The position numbers and the translations under genes were made by a program. Source: UBA7236 sp043727235 (GTDB lineage Bacteria; Bacteroidota; Bacteroidia; Chitinophagales; BACL12). Taken from it: 17,259 bases of DNA. The notes beneath the pieces are model-generated. The model made no database searches. It saw only the letters and a program-made list of their open reading frames with translations, and was not told the origin of the DNA. Each line of letters opens with the position of its first letter. The first letter of the stretch is position 1. Below are positions 1-6,584 of this stretch, piece by piece. The stretch spans positions 1 to 17,259 of the forward strand of contig JAYSYX010000458.1 in NCBI GenBank assembly GCA_043727235.1, in the 5' to 3' direction.

Positions 1-1164
1 CCTTATGGTGTTGCACCAAATTTTGTAATTAATGGTCGCACATATGTTGTGCCCATGGTGATAGAAGAAAGTTCAGTGGTTGCAGCAGCAAGCTCAGGAG
101 CAAAGTTTTGGAGTGAACGCGGAGGATTTCATGCTGAAGTAATTTCAACGATAAAAGTTGGTCACGTTCATTTTTTATGGAGAGGCGACAGTGAAAAATT
201 ATTGCATTTTTTCGATACGGAATTAAAAGAAGAATTAATTGCAGGAGTTCAACCTCTCGTTGAAAATATGATGGCGCGCGGTGGCGGATTAAAAACTTTA
301 GAATTAATTGATTGCTCAGATCTTGAACCGGAATATTATCAATTAAAGGCAACATTCGAAACAGCGGATGCCATGGGCGCCAATTTTATTAATTCTGTTT
401 TGGAACATTTTGCAGGCAGTCTTGCAGAAGAAGTAAAAGAGAATAAAAAATTTACCGGAGCTGAAAAAGAAGTGGATGTTGTAATGAGTATTTTAAGTAA
501 TTACACTCCGGAATGTTTGGTAAAGGTTTGGGTGGAATGTGATATTAATGAATTAGGGACATTTGAAGAAGCTAATTTATCTGCACAACAATTCGCCAGA
601 AAATTTAATACTGCAATTAATATTGCGAAACACGATGTGTATCGAGCAACAACACATAACAAAGGAATTTTTAATGGAATTGATGCAGTAATTCTTGCTA
701 CGGGAAACGATTTTCGGGCAATTGAAGCCTGCGGTCATGCATATGCATCGCGCAACGGAAAATATGCAAGTCTTTCCAATTGTGAAATAAAAGGTAACAA
801 ATTTATTTTCTCTTTAGAAATTCCATTGGCGGTCGGCACAGTTGGCGGACTTACTAAATTACATCCACTGAGCAAACGCTCTTTAGAAATATTAGGAAAT
901 CCAAGCGCAAAAGAATTGATGAAAATTGTTGCATGTGTTGGCTTGGCGCAAAATTTTTCTGCAATAAAAGCATTGGTAACTTCAGGCATACAAAAAGGTC
1001 ACATGAAAATGCATCTCACAAATATTTTGCGTCATTTTGGTGCAAGTGAAAATGAGATACAATCAGCTGCTACTTATTTTACTGATAAAACCGTTTCTTT
1101 CAGTTCGGTAAGAGCATACTTAAGTGATCTGAGGGGTGAGAACTTCTCTACAGAAAAATTATAA
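1..1164 (+). CDS. mvaA: Hydroxymethylglutaryl-CoA reductase, class II type (5' partial)
   Basis: This enzyme interconverts HMG-CoA and mevalonate, the committed step of the mevalonate route to isoprenoids. The reading frame is open from base 1, so the N-terminus lies outside the window and 387 residues remain (class II enzymes have about 430). The class II landmarks are visible: the catalytic-Glu segment PMVIEESSVVAAAS (bases 52-93), DAMGANFIN, the catalytic Lys in HNKG (661-663), the catalytic Asp in GNDFRAIEA (709-711), and the catalytic His in GHMKMH (1000-1002). All four catalytic residues are therefore kept. Known family members run in either direction. The mevalonate genes just downstream argue for the biosynthetic direction here. 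The next gene starts 26 bases after the TAA. An internal GTG at 49 is not a credible start, because conserved sequence precedes it. Confidence 0.96.
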   Translation, partial: PYGVAPNFVINGRTYVVPMVIEESSVVAAASSGAKFWSERGGFHAEVISTIKVGHVHFLWRGDSEKLLHFFDTELKEELIAGVQPLVENMMARGGGLKTLELIDCSDLEPEYYQLKATFETADAMGANFINSVLEHFAGSLAEEVKENKKFTGAEKEVDVVMSILSNYTPECLVKVWVECDINELGTFEEANLSAQQFARKFNTAINIAKHDVYRATTHNKGIFNGIDAVILATGNDFRAIEACGHAYASRNGKYASLSNCEIKGNKFIFSLEIPLAVGTVGGLTKLHPLSKRSLEILGNPSAKELMKIVACVGLAQNFSAIKALVTSGIQKGHMKMHLTNILRHFGASENEIQSAATYFTDKTVSFSSVRAYLSDLRGENFSTEKL

Positions 1165-1190
1165 ATCTTACTTACCCATAATAAATCTTG

Positions 1191-2126
1191 GTGAAAAAAA
1201 CATTCTATTCACACGGCAAACTTTTAATAAGCGGCGAATATCTTGTATTGCGCGGAGCTTTAGCATTAGCTGTTCCTACAAAACAAGGTCAGCGTATGGA
1301 AGTGGAAGAAGTTGAAACTGAAGAAAATATTCTGTTCTGGAAAAGCTACGACAAAGAAAATAATTTATGGATAGATGTTCAGTTTAATAAAAAAGATTTG
1401 AGTCCATTCAGAGAAACTTTAAAAAATATCGAGACTCCTGTTTATGAAATCCTGCAAAAAATATTAAATGCTGTTCGCAATTTAAATCCTGAATTCCTGA
1501 AAAATACCGGAGGAACTCATATTACAAACTATCTGGAATTTGACCGACACTCCGGATTGGGAAGCAGTTCAACAGTAATTAATAATATTGCCCGTTTTGC
1601 AGGGGTTGATGCATTTACTTTAAATAAAATTGTTTTTGCAGGAAGTGGTTATGATATAGCTTGCGCCAATGCCAAAAAACCGGTTTTATTTAGAATTGAT
1701 GAGGAAGGACCCGTGTATGATACAGTGCATTTTATGCCTCCAAATCCTGAAAAAATATTTTTTGTTCATCTCAACAAAAAACAGGATTCCAAAACTGAAG
1801 TAATAAATTTTAATAATAACAGTAGCAAATTTACTGAAGAGATAGAGATCATTTCTGAAATAAGTGAAGCATTACTTTTTTGTGACGATTTTCATGATTT
1901 TAAACAACTATTGGATGAACATGAAGAATTGATGCAATTTGTATTACAGGAAGAAATGGTGAAAACTAAATTATTTCCTGATTTTACAGGAACGGTTAAA
2001 TCGCTTGGCGCATGGGGAGGAGATTTTGTATTAGTTGCAAGCAGTATGGAAGACGCTGATATAAAAAATTATTTTACCAATAAACAATATAATACTATTA
2101 TTCCCTATCACGACATGGTTTTATAA
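1191..2126 (+). CDS. GYDIA-family GHMP kinase, probable phosphomevalonate kinase role
   Basis: This is a small-molecule kinase of the GHMP superfamily, about 311 residues, in the mevalonate operon between HMG-CoA reductase and diphosphomevalonate decarboxylase. Visible motifs are the N-terminal GKLLISGEYLVL (about residues 9-20), the ATP-binding glycine/serine loop SGLGSSSTV (about 121-129), the family-naming GSGYDIA (about 151-157), and a C-terminal motif 3 reading GAWGGDF where GAGGGD is usual. The operon already has a separate mevalonate kinase and a decarboxylase, so the missing activity is phosphomevalonate kinase. GSGYDIA also resembles the GSGFDVA-type segment of fungal phosphomevalonate kinases. 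That role is an inference. I chose GTG at 1191; TTG at 1188 is in frame and adds one residue. There is no Shine-Dalgarno sequence. Confidence 0.88.
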   Translation: MKKTFYSHGKLLISGEYLVLRGALALAVPTKQGQRMEVEEVETEENILFWKSYDKENNLWIDVQFNKKDLSPFRETLKNIETPVYEILQKILNAVRNLNPEFLKNTGGTHITNYLEFDRHSGLGSSSTVINNIARFAGVDAFTLNKIVFAGSGYDIACANAKKPVLFRIDEEGPVYDTVHFMPPNPEKIFFVHLNKKQDSKTEVINFNNNSSKFTEEIEIISEISEALLFCDDFHDFKQLLDEHEELMQFVLQEEMVKTKLFPDFTGTVKSLGAWGGDFVLVASSMEDADIKNYFTNKQYNTIIPYHDMVL

Positions 2127-2163
2127 GCCCTTTTCATTATTCGGAGTTTTAATATTTTGCGTT

Positions 2164-2171
2164 TAATTTTG
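2164..2171 (+). promoter_or_regulatory. Possible Bacteroidota -7 element before mvaD
   Basis: TAATTTTG fits the Bacteroidota -7 consensus TAnnTTTG and ends five bases before the mvaD ATG, so a transcript from here would be nearly leaderless. I see no TTG at the expected -33 distance. Such an 8-mer is common by chance in AT-rich DNA, so this is weak. Confidence 0.22.
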
Positions 2172-2176
2172 TAACT

Positions 2177-3217
2177 ATGAATATTACCTGGAAAAGCCCT
2201 TCAAATATTGCACTCATAAAATATTGGGGTAAACATGGGGAGCAGCTTCCGAAAAATCCTTCGCTTTCACTTACGCTAAGCGAAGCCACAACAACAACTT
2301 CAATAACACTTAAAAAAAAGAAAAGCAAAAAACCAATTGAGTTGGATTTTAGTTTTGAAGGAAAAAAGGAGCAGGCATTTTCCGCTAAAATATTAACTTA
2401 CCTTACAGCGATTCAAAATGATTTTTCCTTTTTAAGTGAACAACGAATAATTATAACCTCAGAAAATTCTTTCCCTCATTCTGCAGGAATTGCAAGTAGT
2501 GCATCTTCTATGAGTGCATTGGCCTTATGTTTAATGTCGCTAAGGGCAACTAAAGATAAAAAAATGTATAATTACGATAGCTTCTTACAACAGGCATCAA
2601 ATTTTGCACGACTTGGCAGCGGAAGTGCTTCCCGAAGTATTTATCCGGATTTTGCAGCCTGGGGAAAAACAAAAGCTTTAGCGGGAAGTTCTGATAAATA
2701 TGCAATTCCTTTGGCGATAAATTATCACGACGATTTTAATGATATGGAAGATTCCATATTGATCGTAAATGAAAATGAAAAATCAGTAAGCAGCCGCGCG
2801 GGACATGCGCTTATGAATGATCATCCTATGGCTAAACAGCGTTATATAAATGCCAATGAAAGATTTATACGATTATTAAATGCACTTATTTCCGGTGATT
2901 GGTTAACATTTTGTCAAATAGTGGAAACTGAAGCGTTGGAATTACATGCTTTAATGATGACAAGCACACCTTCCTTTATTTTGATGAAACCAAACACCTT
3001 AGAAATAATTGAACGTATCAGAAATTTCAGAGCCGAAACAAAAATTCCTGTTTGTTTTACTTTGGATGCAGGTCCCAATGTTCATGTGTTATATCCTCAT
3101 TCCGAAAAAACGAAGGTGCGCAATTTTATTCAAACTGAGTTGTTGGCTTTTTGTATAAAAAAGAAAGTGATCTACGATCACATGGGAAAAGGTCCTTCGC
3201 AGATAATAAATGATTAG
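2177..3217 (+). CDS. mvaD: Diphosphomevalonate decarboxylase
   Basis: This enzyme performs the ATP-dependent decarboxylation of mevalonate 5-diphosphate to isopentenyl diphosphate, in the cytosol. The 346-residue protein opens with the diagnostic SPSNIALIKYWGK (residues 7-19), followed by the phosphate-binding motif SAGIASSASSMSALAL (102-117), GSGSASRSIY with the catalytic Arg (about R153), and DAGPN with the catalytic Asp (about D297). The length is slightly above the usual 310-340 of bacterial homologues. A Lys-rich stretch (KKKKSKK, about 46-52) sits in a likely surface loop. It starts with ATG 50 bases after the GYDIA kinase and is followed 35 bases later by mevalonate kinase, so one operon is likely. 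Confidence 0.96.
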   Translation: MNITWKSPSNIALIKYWGKHGEQLPKNPSLSLTLSEATTTTSITLKKKKSKKPIELDFSFEGKKEQAFSAKILTYLTAIQNDFSFLSEQRIIITSENSFPHSAGIASSASSMSALALCLMSLRATKDKKMYNYDSFLQQASNFARLGSGSASRSIYPDFAAWGKTKALAGSSDKYAIPLAINYHDDFNDMEDSILIVNENEKSVSSRAGHALMNDHPMAKQRYINANERFIRLLNALISGDWLTFCQIVETEALELHALMMTSTPSFILMKPNTLEIIERIRNFRAETKIPVCFTLDAGPNVHVLYPHSEKTKVRNFIQTELLAFCIKKKVIYDHMGKGPSQIIND

Positions 3218-3252
3218 TCTCAATTACCAAATTAATAAATTGTCAATTGAAA

Positions 3253-4095
3253 ATGCCTCAATCCTATCCATCTAAATTATTATTATTCGGCGAATATGCA
3301 GTACTATTTGGTGGGGAAGGATTTGCAATTCCTTTTCCAAAATACAGTTCTGAATGGGCTCAGGCAGATTCTCCTATTGATATTATACATGATTTGCGAC
3401 CATTTTATAAATTCCTGAAAACTTCTGAAAACCTTAATGCTATTCTTGACCTCGAAAAATTTATTGATGATCTGCAAAATAATTATTATTTAAGGTCAGA
3501 TATTCCTATTGGAATGGGATTAGGAAGTTCCGGTTCTGTAGTTGCTGCTGTATATGATAAATATTCCAATCAGTCTATTAAAACCGAATATGCATCCGAT
3601 CTAAAAACTTTAAAAAAAGAACTCGGTGTTATGGAGAATTATTTTCATGAAACCAGTTCAGGACTCGATCCATTAGTGATACTATTAAATAAACCAGTTC
3701 ACCTGTTGCACGGTGGTGAACCAACTGCTGTTAAGGAGGAAATTCACTTAATAAATGAATTAAACATTAGTTTATTCAACAGCGGTTTAGAGCGAAAAGC
3801 ATCAACCCAAATTGAAATATTTATTAATAAAATGCAGAGTGAAGATTTCAGCAAGTTGATAAATGAAGAATATTTGCCATTGGTAGCTTCTGTGATTGAG
3901 AAATTATTAACAAACGATAAAAAAGGATTTTATTTAGATCTCACAGCGCTCTCGACATTCCAGCTTGAACATTTTGTTTTTGCAATTCCTGAGTCAATAA
4001 AGCATCAATGGCATGCGGGATTACAATCCGGAAAAGAGATCTATAAATTATGTGGCGCCGGTGGCGGAGGATATGCGCTCTGTTTTAATAGGTAG
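3253..4095 (+). CDS. mvk: Mevalonate kinase (GHMP superfamily)
   Basis: This enzyme phosphorylates mevalonate to 5-phosphomevalonate with ATP. It is about 280 residues, short for the family (300-400). GHMP landmarks in order are SKLLLFGEYAVLFGG (7-21), the ATP loop PIGMGLGSSGSVVAA (85-99), HETSSGLDP (132-140), equivalent to the HGTPSGVD segment of mevalonate kinases with its catalytic Asp, and CGAGGGGYALCF near the C-terminus. I prefer ATG at 3253. A TTG two codons upstream (3247) is in frame but a weaker start. It is the last gene of the mevalonate operon, and its final 11 bases overlap the 3' end of the opposite-strand EEP gene. A broader GHMP-kinase label is the main alternative, but the HETSSGLD segment and the operon support mevalonate kinase. 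Confidence 0.9.
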   Translation: MPQSYPSKLLLFGEYAVLFGGEGFAIPFPKYSSEWAQADSPIDIIHDLRPFYKFLKTSENLNAILDLEKFIDDLQNNYYLRSDIPIGMGLGSSGSVVAAVYDKYSNQSIKTEYASDLKTLKKELGVMENYFHETSSGLDPLVILLNKPVHLLHGGEPTAVKEEIHLINELNISLFNSGLERKASTQIEIFINKMQSEDFSKLINEEYLPLVASVIEKLLTNDKKGFYLDLTALSTFQLEHFVFAIPESIKHQWHAGLQSGKEIYKLCGAGGGGYALCFNR

Positions 4096-5119
4096 TTAAT
4101 TCAATATAAACCGGCAAGTGATCAGAATATCCCCCTATATATTTTATTCCGCTAAAGGTTCTGTCCGGAGAATCGCCATATTTATCGTGGTGAAATAACA
4201 TCCAGTCTTTTTTCACGATCTGCAGGGTATTTTCATTAACATCAAGGTTACTTTTATCCAGCAAAGCTTCTGAAACTATAATATGATCTAAAATTTGCCA
4301 GTTTCCTTTAAAATTATAGGTTCCTTCACCGGCTTTTTGTTTTTCACTCATTAGATTAACGAGGCATTCATCGGTATATGAATTATTTTTTTCCTGAGCC
4401 ATTAAAACTTTTTGAATGCTGATATCAAATGGTGTGTCATTAAAATCGCCCATTATAATAATATTAGGATCAGTATGTTTGTTGTTCAAAGAATCAATAA
4501 CATTTTTTAAAGTTTGAGCAGCTGCTGCTCGTTTAGGAGCTGATACTTCTTCACCTTCCGAACGACTTGGCCAATGATTTACAAAAATATGGAGTTCCTC
4601 TTTTTTGCCATTGATATTCATTGTTCCTGAAACATATAAAATATCTCTGGTGTAATCAACTGAATCTCCCGGAATAGTAACATGATAAGGTATTGATTTT
4701 TTTGGAGTAAAAACACTCTTATTATACATAAGTGCAACATCAATTCCTCTTTCATCAGGCGAGTCGAAATGCACAACTCCATAATTTGCAGAGGTAAGGG
4801 TTTTATTTGCAGCTAGATCTTTTACCACCATAATATTTTCAACTTCACAAAGTCCAACAAGTGTAGGCATAAAATCAGCACCGCTTGCTATAACCTTTGA
4901 AAGCTGGTCCAACTTCTTATCATATTTAGCCGCATTCCATTTTCTGTCTGCGCCCGGAAGAAAGGTTTCATCATCTTTATTAGGATCGTTAATGGTGTCG
5001 TATAAATTTTCCAAATTATAAAACATCACGCCAAAAGCATTACCGGAATTGTTAGTGTTTTGGGCTGTGCAGGAAAGGCTGATAAATAAAGGTATTAAAA
5101 ACAGAGTATACAATTTCAT
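4085..5119 (-). CDS. Secreted endonuclease/exonuclease/phosphatase-family protein
   Basis: This is a 344-residue protein of the EEP fold (the DNase I / exonuclease III / inositol phosphatase superfamily). The first 16 residues form a hydrophobic signal peptide, followed by SC-TAQ. Cys17 could be lipidated, but Ser at -3 makes the lipobox imperfect. Conserved EEP elements are FYNLENLYDT (34-43), GLCEVEN with the metal-binding Glu (about E92), NHWPSR with the catalytic His, IIMGDFNDTP with Asp and Asn, and the C-terminal SDHLPVYIEL with the Asp-His pair. The active site is therefore intact. Related secreted Bacteroidota proteins are annotated as endonucleases, but the substrate (nucleic acid, sugar phosphate or lipid phosphate) cannot be read from the sequence. 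It lies 56 bases downstream of sucB on the same strand and its 3' end overlaps mevalonate kinase. Confidence 0.9.
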   Translation of the reverse strand: MKLYTLFLIPLFISLSCTAQNTNNSGNAFGVMFYNLENLYDTINDPNKDDETFLPGADRKWNAAKYDKKLDQLSKVIASGADFMPTLVGLCEVENIMVVKDLAANKTLTSANYGVVHFDSPDERGIDVALMYNKSVFTPKKSIPYHVTIPGDSVDYTRDILYVSGTMNINGKKEELHIFVNHWPSRSEGEEVSAPKRAAAAQTLKNVIDSLNNKHTDPNIIIMGDFNDTPFDISIQKVLMAQEKNNSYTDECLVNLMSEKQKAGEGTYNFKGNWQILDHIIVSEALLDKSNLDVNENTLQIVKKDWMLFHHDKYGDSPDRTFSGIKYIGGYSDHLPVYIELTTY

Positions 5120-5175
5120 AGGTAATTAATTAATTCTACACCTAATATAATAATAATAATTTCTCAATTCACAAT

Positions 5176-6444
5176 TTATAGTTCTAATAATAATTCAATA
5201 TTATCAAATCCAAATAATAAATTTTCCGGCTTTTCCAATTGCTCTTTTACTCTCACCAAAAAACTCACCGATTCTTTTCCATCTATTATTCTGTGATCGT
5301 AACTCAATGCAAGATACATCATTGGTTTTATTATAACTTGTCCGTTTAAAGCAATTGGTCTTTCCTGAATTTTATGCATTCCCAAAATTGCACTTTGTGG
5401 CGCATTAATTATTGGTGTGCTCATTAATGAACCGAATACACCTCCGTTGGTTATTGTAAATGTTCCGCCTTGCATTTCTTCCAGGCTCAAAGTTCCCTCT
5501 CTTCCTTTACCTGCCAATGATTTAATTGTTAATTCTACCTCAGCCATACTCATACTTTCTGCATTGCGAACCACCGGAACAACCAATCCCTTTGGAGTTG
5601 AAACTGCAATGGAAATATCACAATAATCATTAAAAATTATGGTATCCTCATTAAAATAGGCATTTACACTTGGAAATTCCTGCAACGCATTACAACATGC
5701 TTTTACAAAAAACGACATAAATCCTAATCCTACTCCGAATTTCTTTTCAAAATTCACTTTGTGTTTATCGCGAATTGCCATAATTGCGCTCATATCCACC
5801 TCATTAAAAGTAGTGAGCATGGCAGTTTCGTTTTTTACTCCCACTAATCGTTTTGCAATTGTTTTGCGGAGTTTAGAAACCTTTTCCTCATGTTGAGTCC
5901 GTAAATTTTTTCGCAGGCTTTTAACAATTTCCTTCCCATCAGTTCCATTTTTAATATAATTCAATACATCCTCCTTTGTAATTCTCCCACCACTTCCGGT
6001 ACCTGATAATTTTTGAATATCCACTTTATTTTCTTTTGCAATTGTAGAAGCAAGTGGAGAAATTATAGGAGCGTGTTCTTCTACCGGAATTTTCTTTTCT
6101 GCCTTTACCGTTTCAACAACCTTTTCTTCTTTTTCAACTGTATTTTCTACTACTTCTTCTTTCGATTCCTTTTTTTCTGTTTTAGATTCGGTTGTGGCTT
6201 CCGGTACAGCATCAGTATCTATTGTAGCAATTACATCACCTATTTTTAATTCCGTTTCTTCTTTAACAAGTAAAGTAATTTTTCCGGACTTCTCTGCAGG
6301 AAATTCCAAAGTTGCCTTATCACTTTCAAATTCACACAACGACTGGTCAATGGTAATAATATCTCCATCACTTACAAGCCACTTCGAAAGGGTTACTTCA
6401 TTAATTGACTCCCCTATTGTAGGTACTTTTAATTCAATTATCAT
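5176..6444 (-). CDS. sucB: 2-oxoglutarate dehydrogenase E2, dihydrolipoyllysine succinyltransferase
   Basis: This is the E2 core of the 2-oxoglutarate dehydrogenase complex. It carries the succinyl group on a lipoyl arm and transfers it to CoA in the TCA cycle. The 422 residues show one lipoyl domain (1 to about 76) with the lipoylated Lys43 in EFESDKATLEF, a Lys/Glu-rich flexible linker (about 77-125), an E1/E3-binding domain (PLASTIAKENKVDIQKLSG through GRITKEDVLNYI, about 130-165), and a C-terminal catalytic acyltransferase domain. The domain ends with the active-site SYDHRIIDG (His near 384) and the typical tail IELLLEL. The linker is strongly charged rather than Ala/Pro-rich. A partner sucA lies upstream on the same strand, which identifies it as the succinyl rather than the acetyl enzyme. 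The 140-base gap to sucA holds a hexamer repeat. Confidence 0.96.
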   Translation of the reverse strand: MIIELKVPTIGESINEVTLSKWLVSDGDIITIDQSLCEFESDKATLEFPAEKSGKITLLVKEETELKIGDVIATIDTDAVPEATTESKTEKKESKEEVVENTVEKEEKVVETVKAEKKIPVEEHAPIISPLASTIAKENKVDIQKLSGTGSGGRITKEDVLNYIKNGTDGKEIVKSLRKNLRTQHEEKVSKLRKTIAKRLVGVKNETAMLTTFNEVDMSAIMAIRDKHKVNFEKKFGVGLGFMSFFVKACCNALQEFPSVNAYFNEDTIIFNDYCDISIAVSTPKGLVVPVVRNAESMSMAEVELTIKSLAGKGREGTLSLEEMQGGTFTITNGGVFGSLMSTPIINAPQSAILGMHKIQERPIALNGQVIIKPMMYLALSYDHRIIDGKESVSFLVRVKEQLEKPENLLFGFDNIELLLEL

Positions 6445-6510
6445 TTTAAAATATTTATTTAATATTAATTCAAATTTTCGGAACTAAACTAATTATCTCT
6501 ATTTCCAATA

Positions 6511-6582
6511 CTGCCACTGCCACTGCCACTGCCACTGCCACTGCCACTGCCACTGCCACTGCCACTGCCACTGCCACTGCCA
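6511..6582 (-). repeat. Twelve perfect TGGCAG hexamers between sucA and sucB
   Basis: On the - strand the hexamer TGGCAG is repeated 12 times without a mismatch (72 bases; CTGCCA on the + strand). The array begins two bases after the sucA TGA (6585-6587) and ends about 66 bases before the sucB ATG. Read in the sucA frame it would encode alternating Gly-Ser, followed by a TAG a few codons later. The - strand has evenly spaced GG pairs every six bases, a pattern compatible with two-tetrad G-quadruplexes in the sucAB mRNA. Copy number is likely to vary by slippage. Confidence 0.97.
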
Positions 6583-6584
6583 AC

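Noticed and set aside
6013..6249. Phe-rich open frame on the + strand opposite sucB
   Set aside because: It is the antisense of the Lys/Glu-rich linker of sucB, which explains both the composition and the open frame.
6445..6510. Separate promoter for sucB in the gap after the repeat
   Set aside because: An AAAATTTG on the - strand is one mismatch from the -7 consensus, but no TTG lies at a usable distance.
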